Under the pieces are notes generated by a model, which ran no database searches, was not told the DNA's origin, and saw only the letters and a program-made list of their open reading frames with translations. Positions 1 to 13,400 of a stretch of DNA of 64,000 bases are shown here, in pieces (the first letter of the stretch is position 1; the number at the start of each line of letters is the position of its first letter). A program made the translations under genes and the position numbers. The DNA comes from Brienomyrus brachyistius (taxonomy: Eukaryota; Chordata; Actinopteri; Osteoglossiformes; Mormyridae), in contig NC_064554.1 in assembly GCF_023856365.1 (NCBI RefSeq), positions 7,493,001 through 7,557,000 on the forward strand. Reading direction: 5' to 3'.

Positions 1-306
1 GTAGAACAATAAAGGATGTTTACCTCCAGAAAAAAATGGTCTCAATGAGGAGAAATAATCTACTGACTCGTTTAACTGTTGTTTTGTTAGTTTTGCACAA
101 TTTAGTTTAATATTACGCATAATTGACAAGTTTGTGTCTATGAAATGTATTTACATCTTGTATATGTATTTGTGACATTAAGACCCTTGTTACATTTTGG
201 GGCCATATATGCATGCCAGCATAGCCGTTTGTGGTATTCTACCCCCGCCTTAAGTACAATCTCTCTCTCTCTCTCTCTCTCCCCCCCCCCTCCCTCCCTC
301 TTGCAG

Positions 307-479
307 AAATGAGGCCCAAATGGTTTGACTGCAGCAAAATCCCCTACGACCAGATGTGGCCCGACGACATCCTGTGGTACCCCCTCATGCTGCAGGGCAA
401 GAAGTTCCTGGGCTACTTCAGGTTTCAGGGACACGACCTGATGCTCGAGCAGAAGCTGGAGGTGGTGCAGGAGCTCTGA
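307..479 (+). CDS. NUDT1: NUDT1 (MTH1) terminal coding exon, partial gene
   Basis: This is the last coding exon of the Nudix hydrolase that converts 8-oxo-dGTP and 2-hydroxy-dATP to monophosphates, keeping oxidised bases out of DNA. The acceptor is a long CT/C pyrimidine tract ending in TTGCAG at 301-306. The exon opens with two bases that complete a split Glu codon, then reads MRPKWFDCSKIPYDQMWPDD and continues to a TGA at 477-479. The MRPxWF and MWPDD blocks match the C-terminal half of vertebrate MTH1. The Trp and the Asp pair of MWPDD are the base-recognition residues known from the human enzyme. The exon ends in LEVVQEL, slightly longer than the human end as I remember it. The Nudix box itself lies in earlier exons outside the window. 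The gene converges on SNX8. Identity is sure; only the gene's 3' part is present. Confidence 0.95.
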
Positions 480-1610
480 GCGGGAGGGAGAGTACGGCCA
501 TTTAGCTGCCACCCGCCAGGAGGTGCGAGTGGGCGTGGCCACCCTGACCACTGTCTGCTGCTTTTCATACTCCGTCTAAAAGCGAGGAAGCGGGAGCATA
601 AAAAGGAAGCAAAAAAATGTATCTGCCTGCTGTAAAGACTCAGTGGGAGTCAAAGCCACCCACAACATTCTTTCCTTGTAATCCATTTCAAATTTCAAAT
701 CCAGAGTAAACATTAGGGATTTCCCCCCTTTTACTTACTTATTTGTGATGCGTAGAGACTGCCACAGCTCTCTAAACCTATGTGGTATCTTGGTGCTTTC
801 TTTTGCTTTAGAAGAGAGTCACAGTAGGGTGTAATATAGCTAAAAATATCGAAATCTGGAAGTATTTAGAAAGGACGTGGATATTTTACGGGTGGCACTG
901 AGTTGTCTGCTGAAACCCACTGATCTGCAGCCCAGTCGCCTGTGAAATACTCTTCTGCCAAAGAGGGTGATTGATGTTTAAACATTAGCTTTGGATTAAG
1001 AATAGACCGTCAGTCAGTCTCAGTGATGATACACATACTTGCCATCTGATATTTTCAGAATGGTGCCTCATGATGGATGTGACCATAGCTGGGTATCTCC
1101 CTGTAATGTTTCTCATGTTTAAAAATATATATATATATTGGCATGTTGGACCTTATTTAAAAAAAAAAAAAAAAAAAACTTGGTGTAATGTTCTGAAATT
1201 TCCAACTTATGCTGGCAAATGGATGTCAGTATTCTCAGAATGGTTAAAGTTAATAGGAAGTGGAAACCAAGCTGTCAATTTAAACAGATGATTTTTTGTT
1301 TTCTAATTCATTTTAAACCTAGCTTGGGTTGTTTCCATTTCAGGACAAATACACAAGTGTGTTTCAAAAACATTTCAGGCACTGAAATTGACTGTCAGCC
1401 ATCTGGAAATAATGTCCACACTTTGCATTTCTGTAGGACAAATGATTTATGTGCATTTCATTTCATGTCATAATTTAAACTGATTTGCTGTGATTATATC
1501 AAAGACAACTGAAAATACATAGTAACGATGTACGATGTTTTGCATTTGCCCAAATATGGGAATTATCTGTGATCAGTTATGAATAAATTTGGATCTTTGT
1601 TAAAAATGTC
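480..1610 (+). other. NUDT1: NUDT1 3' UTR (probable)
   Basis: This is non-coding sequence after the NUDT1 stop. An AATAAA signal at 1582-1587 followed by T-rich sequence suggests cleavage near 1600-1615. A second AATAAA near 1792 could serve a longer form. The stretch contains an A18 run near 1160 and no other gene. The end is inferred from the signal alone. Confidence 0.6.
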
Positions 1611-2124
1611 ATTTTTATAGTTTTGTCTTTTTAACATGGAGTTTAATCTCGCAGCACAGTGTTGTCTAGCAAACAGCACAGATTAAGCGCATGGAAACGC
1701 ATCAGGATGCTTCACAAGCGCAGGTAGAAGCGACGATGCTAATCGGTCATCTGGCCAGAGGCGGACATTTCAGATCCAGAAAGTAAAAATGCAATAAATC
1801 TCTTCCTTCATGGGGGCCTGCTGAAGCCATTACGAAAAGCAGGTTTAATAAGAGAAGACAGGTCACATGTAGGACAACATCAACATTTATGAGTAATAGC
1901 TGGATTAAGTCATGTAAATATGTGCTCCATTCACACTTAGTGTTTTCGCTTAGGACTAATTTCCTTCAGCCCATACAGCCTGCAGTGTGAAGGGCTGTAA
2001 TCTGTACCAACCACTGTGTACACTGACATCTCCTGCCCAGCAGGTGGCAGTAAGCATTTAACTACTTTCTAAGAGGTTGTCGATTGCACACACATACATG
2101 TATATAAAATACAATAACGGATGA

Positions 2125-4299
2125 GAAAGACTGAAGTGAAAATTTTATTTTTTCGTTTCTAATTACAAATGAGAAGGTTAAGTGTCATGAAACAGTAGAC
2201 ACTTGTTAATACTGGCAAACAAAATCAGAAAATCTGTAGTTTGCTTTTCTTGCTAAGTTTCTCCATTTTATTAACAGTCATGATTACAAAGATATTTTTG
2301 AGCGACAAATACTAGAAGAATGTAATTATGAAGCTGCCTCCAGTTTCCTGTATAGCTCTGTAACTGCATGTAGCTCATGTATAAATGATTGGCAGGTGCT
2401 GTGAGCGTCATGGTTACCTTTAAATGGAGAGCAGAAACTTATCCTGAGACTAGTATTTTTTTTCTTGCCTACAACCAGTAGGAACTGAGAACAGCACACG
2501 CTTGTAGACGCATTCGTATTTCCGAGGTGACGACAATATGCTACCAGGACAGCAAACCTTGAACTTGCAAATGCAGGTCTATGGTTCAGACACTTGCTGA
2601 TTTGGCTATTTATTGGCTACTATGGTGTGTGTGTGTGTGTTCGTGTGTATATAATATATATATATATCAGTGACATCACTAGGCAAGAATATAGAAATCC
2701 CTAAAATTAGAATGTCTTACAATGATGTCACCGACAATTATTGCCAGACCTTGTCTACAAGGTCACTTATTGTCCAAAGTGCATTTACTTAAAAAAAAAA
2801 AAGCAAGTATGACGAATTCAGCAAGCTGAGGGCTAGAAACCTTTAGCTTGAAATCAGGATAGAAATTCAGCAAGCTGAAGGCTAGAAACCTTTAGCTTGA
2901 AATCAGGATAGAAATTCAGCAAGCTGAGGGCTAGAAACCTTTAGCTTGAAATCAGGATAGAAATTCAGCAAGCTGAGGGCTAGAAACCTTTAGCTTGAAA
3001 TCAGGATAGAAATTCAGCAAGCTGAGGGCTAGAAAATTTTAGCTTGAAATCAGGATAGAAATTCAGCAAGCTGAGGGCTAGAAACCTTCATCTTGAAATC
3101 AGGATAGAAATTCAGCAAGCTGAGGGCTAGAAACCTTCATCTTGAAGTCAGGATAGAAATTCAGCAGGCTGAGGGCTAGAGCACTTCACAATGCACACAA
3201 GCTATTTGCATGTTATCAAAAAAAAACTTCCAAAATCAAAAAACTGTGCAAACAGCCACATTTCGCAGATCTTAAGCTAAACCAGATACGTACTTCAACA
3301 GTCACAGAAGAAAACTTCCCTGGCTTTCATGCAGCGTCAGTGATACTCTGTCCCATTACGCTGGAGTCTAAGCATCTGCGGTCACGTTAGCTCACCTAAA
3401 ACCACGCCGTTATACTCAAGGCTGACCTCCCCCGCCTGGTGAATGCGCAAATCAAAACATACAATAATCTGTGCCGACAACAGCAGCATCACTCTGTCTG
3501 TGGAGAAGAACCTGTATTTTGTGCCTGAACTGAAAACGATTTGGCCCAGGCTACACACAGAAAAGCAGATTTTCGGTCTGCAAGAGGAAACTGCTACGCG
3601 AATCAAATTGCAAAGAAAATGTTTAAGTAGTGTTTCAAAACAACGTAAAGCAGATGCTGACAGGCTTTAACGCTGACCAACAAAGTCAGACAATAAAGGT
3701 TTCAAATGAACTTACAAAACAATGTTACCAAAACAATCGGTCCATTTTATAGTGTGTGTTAAATTGAGTGTTTCTAGGGTAAGAATACATCTAACATTAC
3801 TTTAACTATCAGAAAAATCTGGCCTAGAATCTTCCAAAATCCCTTTCTCAATCCAGGAACATTCCCCCTGTCCTGTGAGTAGAGGTTCATTGGCCAACAG
3901 TCATGTGACCATGCCCCTTTGACGCATCTACAATATAATGTAAAAAAAATTAAAAAAAAATAATCATATGACAAGTTCATCCCCCATCTACCAGAAGTAC
4001 ACCTCCAGTTTGGCACCAGTCCCTGATACATTCAGTAATCAAAATAACTCTTTTCAAAAATAAGCACTTCTATAAACAATACATTTTGCTCTTAAATTCT
4101 ACTGTTGAATTATTTGTATAGATTTGCATAATTGTTCTCCTTCAGAGGTGACAGTCAGCAGTGCATAGTGCCTGTTTTCCTCTCAACTCTGACACTATGC
4201 ATGTAACACTCAGAATGTCCGTCACCCTCCCCTTCCTGTACTGTGTAAATATGATTACGTCGTGTTTCTGCATGAGGCTGCATTTCCCAGTTGCTGTCA
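2125..4299 (-). other. SNX8: SNX8 3' UTR (probable)
   Basis: This is non-coding sequence after the SNX8 stop. On the minus strand an AATAAA at 2149-2144 is followed by a TG-rich stretch (about 2110-2085), a good cleavage context. Nearer AATAAA copies (about 2272 and 2614) could give shorter forms. The region includes the 49-bp tandem array. Its extent is inferred from signals only. Confidence 0.5.
2816..3180. repeat. 49-bp minisatellite, about 7.4 copies
   Basis: The unit begins ATTCAGCAAGCTGAGGGCTA. Copies start at 2816, 2865, 2914, 2963, 3012, 3061, 3110 and (partial) 3159, exactly 49 bp apart, with few substitutions. It lies in the probable SNX8 3' UTR. Confidence 0.95.
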
Positions 4300-4422
4300 C
4301 TAGGTGGCCAGGGGCATCTTCAGCGTCCCCTGTTGGGGGCTGAGGGGGGAAGAAGGAATGCTGTTGTTGTTCCCGAAGAGACAACTCAGCTTTGGGCGAA
4401 GATCGTTCCAGACCTCACCCAT
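4300..4422 (-). CDS. SNX8: SNX8 terminal coding exon 13
   Basis: Residues 490-529, MGEVWNDLRPKLSCLF followed by a Ser/Pro/Asn-rich tail, with a TAG stop at 4302-4300. Acceptor CTTTCCAG. The tail after LSCLF does not resemble the human one as I recall it. Confidence 0.93.
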   Translation of the reverse strand: MGEVWNDLRPKLSCLFGNNNSIPSSPLSPQQGTLKMPLAT

Positions 4423-7400
4423 CTGGAAAGCAAGACATCAGGTCAGTCTGGGCCTGCACACCTTCTCAAAAGTGATTCACTAATTAAATATGTAAAGGGA
4501 AACGCATACAAATTTGTAACTACATTTTGTGACTTTATATATAAGGCTTAACAATAGGTGTTTTTTATAGCTCTCAGCAAAGTGAAATGGTTAAACTATG
4601 ACTTTAACTGTCGCAATTTTGACCAAAATTAGCCGGTAATTCGGCAAAGTCGTCTGCAAGAATTTAAATGGGAGGCAATGAGTGGTCAAGGAGGCTGGGG
4701 GCAGGACCAGTGTCATCCAATCACCTCGTGGTGGCCCTGAATCTGGGAGGTGACGAAGGAGCCCAGGATGTGAGATGTCATGGGCAGGTACGTGAAGACC
4801 AGCTGTGTCTCCTGGTGCAGGCAGAACAGGGAGAAGTAGTTGCGGAGCTCCATGGTCTGGATGGCGTTCTCCTGCTGCAGGGGGTGCAGAGAAAAATGGG
4901 TGTTAGGGCGAGGCATGCACAAAGCCTGGCATCCATCCATGCATTTAACCCCATAATCCAGGATTTACAGACTGTACTCAAGCTCACTAAAATACTATTA
5001 ATTGGGAGCTATGAACCTTACAAGAGTTACTGCCGGTGGTAAAACTCAGTGATTTAAAAAGACCTTACCCTTACCACCTGCCCAATAACCCCCCCCCCCC
5101 CCCCCAAAAAAAAATTATAAAATAACACGCCTCGGACTTGAGGAGGTCCCATTAGGCTCCAGTCGTTTTAATGGGATCTTCATCAGACAGCGTATGGTGG
5201 AGAGCAGACCCCAGCACATTTAATGAAGCCACTTGATGAGGAGTTTCTAATTTTAGTCAGAATCTCAAACCTTCGGCCCCTCCTGCACATTTGGGGTGGG
5301 GAAGGGGCTCTGATCAGCCCTGATACAAGTGTTACTGAGGCTGTTAGGGGTCCAGGTCATGTATCAGCATAACCCCTCCCATACCACCTTCTGAATTGTG
5401 ATTGGCCAAATGTCGCGCAGGGGAAAAATTACGAAAAACAACTATTAAAAACAAAATTGCATTTTAAATGAGTGAAACCTGTATTGCCTGTTCACAGAAA
5501 TCAGCCTGAGGCTATGACCTTGCCATAAGCTGCAATGCTCCCAGGAAGCGAAACCACAAAAACAGTGACGACCTTGGGCGCGTGGAAAGGCTGATCAACT
5601 CAAATGAATCATCAGGTGAATCACAGCGGTGGTCAGTGTAATGTCATCTGCATCCTGCTGCAGTAAGGGTTTTTGACCTCTCTGGCACTCTGAGGTATCC
5701 TGATATTTTCCAGTTTTGTGGAGTATAAACAGTGGAGTAGAGTGGAGTATAGTGCAGTGGAGTATAAACAGTGGAGTATAGTGGAGAGGAGTATAAACAT
5801 AAGGAGTATAAACAGTGGAGTATAAACAACATCCCATTATAATGTGAATGAACAATCAATCAGGTTCTGTTGTTTCAGGGCACCCTTGAGATGCCGCCCC
5901 CCCCCCCCCCCCCCCAGAGGCACCTGCACGATGCGAGACTCCAGCTGCTCGACGGACACCTGCTCCTTGGGCTGGGCGGCGGCAGTCATGGCCTGCCTCT
6001 TCATCACGCTATACTTCTGCAGGGCACGCTGGTGCTCGTGGAGAACCCCCCTCTCATGCCGCTCACACAGGTCCTGCTCGCATACAGACACATCCACTCT
6101 GTGAGCATAGCCATTTAACGGGAGTGTTTGAGGAATCTGGGTACGTAGATAATAGATGGTCATGTGACATCTCTCGCTCCTCTGCCTCGTGGCAGTTACA
6201 TACAACTGCCTTCCGTTTTCCTTTTCGACCCTAGGAAGCGAGCCCAAATATCTGAACCCAAACTCTGCTACAGTTCTTCCAAAGATTTTTCCTCCACAAG
6301 CTTTCGCTACTTGTACCCAAAGTCATTTTTCTTTCTGACCATCTCTGGGTCACTTGATCATGCCTACAGAAATTTAACTTAACAAAAAAACCATGCACTA
6401 AGACCGTGATCATTTGCCTGCATGACTAGATGAGACTGTTCAGTTATAATTAAGTCTAGTATATTTATCAAAATGCACTGAGCTGTGATATACAGCTCCA
6501 ACCTGCAATTTAGGACCCTCAGGCATTCTCACGGGCAGCCTCTACATGCCCTGTTGAGAGTGCCAGTTATTTTGCATACAAGCATATCAAACGTCCTAAG
6601 AGAGTATACTGTCATCATTAGAGAGCTACAGTACTGTGCAAAAGTCTTAGGCAGCCAAAAAATAATTATGTTTAAATAACTGTCACGTTAGTGTAAAACT
6701 ATGCTGTTACGCCTAACAAAGTGTGTCAGCTCAGCCATTTCAAAACCTCTGCTAAAATAACCCTGTTATTTCCAGCAACCATACAACACACTCGTGTGTT
6801 TTGTGACCTGACCACTAGCCCACCTCATATATCTATTCAATATCTCGTTCACTTTTTTAACTAATTAAGATAATTAATCAAGCGAGCTGGTGGTGAAATT
6901 TAATAAATACATAGAATGGTTCGGATGCCACTGAGGAGTTTGGGAGTTTGGGAACTGAAGTGGTGTTCATCTAGCTATCCAAGTAGATATCAGTAACTTT
7001 CTGGAGAACTGAAGACATTTTTACTAGTTTTTATTGTGTTACTCGTAATTTTCATATGTTCTTATGTTAAATTATAATTTTTGTTCTAAGAAAATGTGCA
7101 CTTACTACCCAGATAAATAGCGTTAAACATCTCTTTTGAGTGCCTAAGACTTTTGCACAATACTGTATGTAACCTAAATATTCAAAATGGTAACGTTACA
7201 CAACAGCTACCTGTATTTACGCTCTGTGCTACTCCTGTGTTCCTCAATCTCATTGCCCTCTCTTTCCTCTTTTGCAGGACCTACAGGCACATGCCTGGCC
7301 AGCCTTCAGCAGGCTCTCAGCCAGTTTCCTGTTATTGAGTCTCTGTAGGCACACAGAAGGACACACTGCTTCACTGCTCTCCTACACATCCCTCATTTAT

Positions 7401-10400
7401 TCCTGCTCAGCAGAATTCCTTCCAAGCAGGCCTGCTCATGTTTTTCGCTTTGTTTGCATTATTCCCGGCAGTACATACAGTATCAGAAGGTGTACCCCCC
7501 CCTCCAAACTATAGTCACTCACTTTGTATGACTGCAACAAGTCCAAGAAAAGATTAAGTTTTTCCACGACATCGTCCTCTTCTCTTCTTCCCTTCAAAAA
7601 TATATAAACAAAAAAAAAAACAAGACTATGTTGGTAAGCAGGCGGATTATCCTGAATCGCGGGTGTTGGCATGTGTTCTTACCTGCTGAGCCGCTTTGTC
7701 TGACAACAAGGCAAATTCCACAGACAGGACCTTCAGGGACTGCCGGACGGGGGCCCAGGTGGAGCTGGGAGAGGCCAGGGCGGGGAGGGCCGACGTATCC
7801 GAGCCCAGCGCGCTGCGTCGGAACAAGAGCCAGCCTCCTTTAACGTGCCACATTTCGAGCCACACAAAGGGAACTGAAAATAAAACTGTACATGGCTGTA
7901 CGCTGCCTGTGCCGAATGTCTACATCCATCCCTCAGATGTGTGTGCCTCGTGTATATATTACAACGTGATAAGAACCTGCTATTTTGACATTGTGGGGAC
8001 CACTTTTATAAAAATCTCTGATTTAAAAAAATAACTAAAAACTAAAAATGCCAGAAGTTAAAGTTAGGGTTGGTTCAGGGGCTACAGTTGTCATTGTTGG
8101 TATTTCAGAATTTCAGAAGTTAAAGGAGAGTCCCTGTTTTTCAGGTCCCCACAAAGATCTGTGAATACAATCAGAAAACTAAAAATGCATAAAGTCTCAT
8201 ATTTTGTTTGGTTACTTATGGTTAAGGTTAGGGCTGCGTAGGGGTTAAGGTCATCATGTTGGGATTGGAGTTTTCCCCATAGAAATGAATGGAGAGTCCC
8301 CACGAAGATGCAGTTACAACCCTGTGTGTGTATATGCATGTGTGTGTGTGCTTTTTGATAACTGGACCCACATGGCTATTTTACAGACAGGGAGGAACTC
8401 GTGATCAAAAACGGCAGCAGGACGGCCAAGACGCCATACTGAAACACTGCAGCTAGGTGGCGCACCGCACCTGAGCTCCCTGCCGAAAGCTAGCAGATCC
8501 ACCGCGTTCTCCTTGGAGCGTTCCGCCATCTTCTCCGCCTTGTCCCGGATCTTGTGGAAGCTGTTGGAGATGTTCCTGATCAGCTCCTTGCTGGCTGCAA
8601 ATTGGGCCTGGATGTCCACAGGCAGGTGCTCCTGTAGCCCAAAAAGATGGAGCGTGGCATTAGCTTCTCACAGGCCTCACCACCAGCGTCTCTCTATGCA
8701 GAAAAATAAGGGACAGACCTCCGGTGACTGACCTTGGCCTGTGTGGCAGAGCTGCACGACATAAACTCATCTCCGGTCCTCCGGAAGATCTCTCTCAGTT
8801 TGTTCTGCACGTCCTGAATAAGGACAAACAAGCATATTTCAAGTCACTTTGACAAGTCAACTTGCTGCTCTCTCTCATTTTCCCAGAATCCCAGTCATTC
8901 ATTCTGGGACACACCCAGTATTTTGGGACACTTCCATTATGTGTATGCGGGGAAGGCGAGCCACTGTGTAACACAACAAAGAAAGAGAGTGGCGTATGGC
9001 TCACAAACAAGAGTGCGACTGCACGGCTCTCAGAGGATGGGCAACGTCAACCTTAACTGCATTTTCAGGACCTTCAGAGGCCAATGAGCCACCTGGAAGT
9101 TAGTGCAGCTGGGCTGTGCATAACCCAAACCCATTACACCCGCCCCCCCCCCCCCCCACTAAAGCGAATGGGCAACCCAACATTCATCGTCTACTTCCCA
9201 TTCAGGGCTACCATCCCTTCACTAGCCACTCCTGGCCTACAAGGGACATTCTTAGACACACCACATGCACAACTCAATCTAGCTAGTCAATACATATTAA
9301 ATGTAAAATTACAGCATAATTAGTTAGGCAGTTCAATCTGGATTTATAAGAATTGCTTATCCAGTACTACAGAATCTAGGCCGAGTCCCAAAACAAAATA
9401 AATTGAAACAAGGCTACCGGGACAGCAGAACATCTCAAACGATAATCAATTATGCATTATAACATCTGGTGAGCAACTACATTCTTCCGTGCAAAGAATC
9501 CATGCGACTAATACAGTAACTAATACAGAGTTAAAGGGAAAAGGGAGAGAAATCTGATTATATCCATATACATTATGATTATATACATAAGCAAAATATA
9601 TCACTGTTCTGATCACGCCACCATAATCTTGGCCATGTGTAAACTGTAATTATTGCAGGGATTTTGGTATAAAAGATCTAAACAAATGACTACATTCTGA
9701 TTGGCTGGAATGTCCACCACCAATCACATGGCCTGACCTGACCTGCCCCATTCCCCGCCCCCAGTCACATACCGAGCCACTGAAGGTCAGGAAAGTTTTC
9801 AACAGCTCATCCTCAGAAAAGAGGGGGTGTCGGGCCACCAGGTTGATGAAACGCCCCAGGGCCCGTCTCCGGCCCTCGATGAATTCCCTCTCTGATGTTG
9901 ACGTCAGGACTGGGGGGGCATGGGCCAGAAATGGCAAGAGGGTGGGGTTAAAAGAGTAAATGGTGCCAGTGGAGTGTAACTGCCCAAAACAGTAGGGCCA
10001 ACGTCTGACTGTGAATATCTGCTCAAGGAGACACTGAGATGGCTGAGGGGGAATTCCCTCCAGCGGTACCCACAGCAAAGGGGGAAATCCGAACTGCCAA
10101 CGTATGCCTAGCATCCACCGCTCCATCCTTGCAGTGTTACTGTTCAACCCTCCACCCAAAATAAGCCCCTGGTCCATACCTCCCTTCAGCATCCGTTTGG
10201 GGGGGAGGGCCGGCACCATTCTGTACGCGAACCTCTGCAGCAGAAGCTCATGGAAAACATCAAAATCACTGTATCTGCGGTAGACCGACATCTTGAATCT
10301 CTGCGAGGGTACAAAGAGAGTGACCACGTGACCTAGGGGCCGGGGAGGGAATGACGCCCTTTTCATTAGTATTCCACAGCCAGAATATCTCACTCCAGGA

Positions 10401-13400
10401 GTGACGTAGCATAAATCCATCCATAAATCATCACAATCCAATACGTATCCCCCCCCCCGCCTATGGTGCCACTACAACACTAATTAAAACATACCGTCTG
10501 TAGTCTTCTGTCCAGGGTTGGGCTTGGCCGTCACATAAACACTCAACCACAGCTCTATTTCATTCCCTAATTAGCGTGGCTTAGCTTAGCGGCCACCTCA
10601 CCTCGCTGGTCATCTGGTACTCCACGTGCTTGAGGAAGAGGCCCTTCTTCTCAGGAATGAGCTCCACCGTTACGGCGTCTCGTTTCAGCAGCTGCTCCAG
10701 TGTTTGCCGCACTGTCAGGGGGTCCTCCAGAGCCCGCTGCATCTTCAGGGCCTGCAGGTCACTCGGCTCACCCAGCTGAGGCTTGGGAAACCCTGGCGAA
10801 GTAGAGCGCCGAGCTCAGGGAGGGGCTGAACGCAGCTCACCAGCACGGTGCTTAGAAAAACGCGCAAGGGCCAAAACGGATCCAGCCCGAGTCCTGCTGT
10901 TGTACCTTTGAGCCTGATCCTGTCCACTTTGTTTGAAACTGGTCACTCTCTTATGTCACAACAACAACAACAACAACAACAATAATAATAATATGAAAAT
11001 AACAATGATAAGTAAATGAAAAGATTATTCCAATTCAGGGTCACCTGTCGCCTGTGATTCTGCCTGAATATTGGCTGGATGGAAGAAGACTGAGAAGAGT
11101 GTGGCCCTTGTCAGGTTCCCGGCGGCTACGGAATCCCATATCACACAACCCCAGGCTACAAAAGGCGAGAGATCCTTCCGGCTAACGAGCATCACCGCAC
11201 CCACAGTCAGTGAAAGTCTGATGATGTTACCTTTGCCGATTAAAGCAGCCTCACGATGTGGAAGAAGGTTAATCTCACCCAACAGGTCTTTAAAAGACGA
11301 AAGAACAGTGGATCCTATGAGAAAGACTTTGCAGCCGCGAGGAAACCCGACACCTTGACAGGTCTGGGGAGGGACCCAAGTACAGGTCTGACAGATTGGG
11401 AGCACCTCCCCCCTCTACCCAACACCAAAGAATGAGAACATACGAGCACCCTGGCAATATCTTCTGCGCAGTCATATAATTGATGAAGAAAAAGAAGAGA
11501 GTTCCTACATTGAACTGCTCGCCACGAAGTCTGTGGATTATCTTGACTAACCGGGTCATGATTTCCGGTAAGAGACATTGCTGTAGAGTTTGGCGCTTTA
11601 ATCACCACAGAAAGAACGTCATACAGTCCCATTATTTTCGAGAGAAGACCAGCATTTCTACAGGCGGTATCTCCAAAAGCAGGCAACTCCAAGCAGAACA
11701 ATAGCACTAAACAGATAGACGGCTCTAAAGCATCTAACTGCCCCTTCAACTCCATAACTCAGAGAGCTGACACTTCCCAGAATGAGTAGCAATGTCAAAC
11801 TGTGTGTGACAAGGGGGGGGGGGGGGGGCAGTGATACCCAGATACCGCAAACAGTAGGCTGAGAATTCCAGGTTATCAGCCTGCTTTGGCTCTACCTGAC
11901 CCGTGGCACGGTGGGTGAGCAGCCAGTAACACGGACGACTTAGCGATTGTCACTATAGTCACTGTACTTAAAGCTGCAGGAAATGGGCTTCATTCGCCAA
12001 CCATTCTTAAAAAAATTCTTCTTAAAACCCACCTACGCAGTTTTCATGACACCCTGACATTCATCATTGTTTTCTTAATTGTGATTTGCTCTTAGGTAAG
12101 AACAGAATCTACGCATATTCGAATGCTGATAATGTTGTGAAGAATAATAGCTTACTGTGTTTTTTCCCCAATTCTAGTTATTATAGGAATTAAATTGCAA
12201 TAATGCTTTTATTTCTAAATATTATAAAATATAATTACCGTGGTGACCCGAATATAACAGGTTTTTTCCCCTCAAAACAAAAAAAACTGAAAAAATGTTT
12301 TTAAACCCTAACAAGTGTCAGAATCTATATAAAAACAGCATAAGTGGGTTTTAAGATGAAATGTATTCTTAATAACAGTAGGTGAATGAGACCCAATGTT
12401 CTTAAAAACCTGCTATTTAAATTAAGATGACAGATGATTTTATCCAAAGCACAATACAATATTCATGAGTTTCTGCAGTTTTACTGGAACAGTTCAGGTT
12501 CAGCCAACTACAAGCCCACTGACCTACTAAAATGCAGAAACAGACGCTGGCTGGCCGAGGAATCGCCCATCGCCCAATGTTGCAAAGTAAAGACGAGGCT
12601 GGTGGGAAAGCTGGGCCGCTTACCTTGGATGCAGTTCTCCAGCAGTTTGGGAGTGGGCTGCTTTCCCTGCTGGGCGAAGGCGATCAGTGCCAGACCTCTG
12701 TACAGCGACAGTTTGGACAGGGATCCGTCTCCACAATCCACCTGCTCGCTGATCTGCAATGCGAGGGGTTCAGTCCACGGCTTTCCGGCTTGATCATTGT
12801 ACTCAAAGTTGGCACGCTCACCAGAATCACACAGCCCACCTCTGCCCCCTCAGGACAACACGGATTTCTGTAGCCTGTTAGCAGTGTACAGGGACACCAC
12901 TGGCTACTGCAAACCACAGACCAGAGTGGCACCGAGCGACCCCCAAGCAGTCGAGACGACACAAACGAAAACAATGTGCCTTCTTCAAAACCAATGCGGT
13001 TGGGATGAGTTTTTGAGAGTCCAGCATGCAAGGGAGTGCAGAATTCAGACCACGACATACCAGATATGAGCCCATCCATGCCAGAAAAAACAGCCAATCA
13101 TTTGCTGATACGCCAACAAAGATTCACTCAACTCGGATACCTACTAAACCAAAGCTGATCCCACATCCAGCACTGCACCGTAGTTCCTAAAAGCTTCCCG
13201 GAAACATCTGCATGAGGACCAGGAGAGAAACCGTAGGGCCTGGGGATGAGCTGAGCAAAAAGCAGGAGGCCGCAGCGGCCTTGCTCTCGTTGGGACTTCG
13301 AAGACCAGCATCTCTTCCTCTTAGCATACCAGACCTTCTTATCTGCGGTTTTCGATGCATTACGTTTCCTGCCTCTGTCCCTCTGCAGCCCGGCAACCAC

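Noticed and set aside
2816..3180. CRISPR-like regular direct repeats
   Set aside because: Units are contiguous without unique spacers, in a vertebrate genome; it is an ordinary minisatellite.
9650..10441. A single 263-codon minus-strand ORF
   Set aside because: It reads through two real SNX8 exons (10300-10180, 9891-9773) and the intron between them. Splice sites and human alignment show the middle is not coding.
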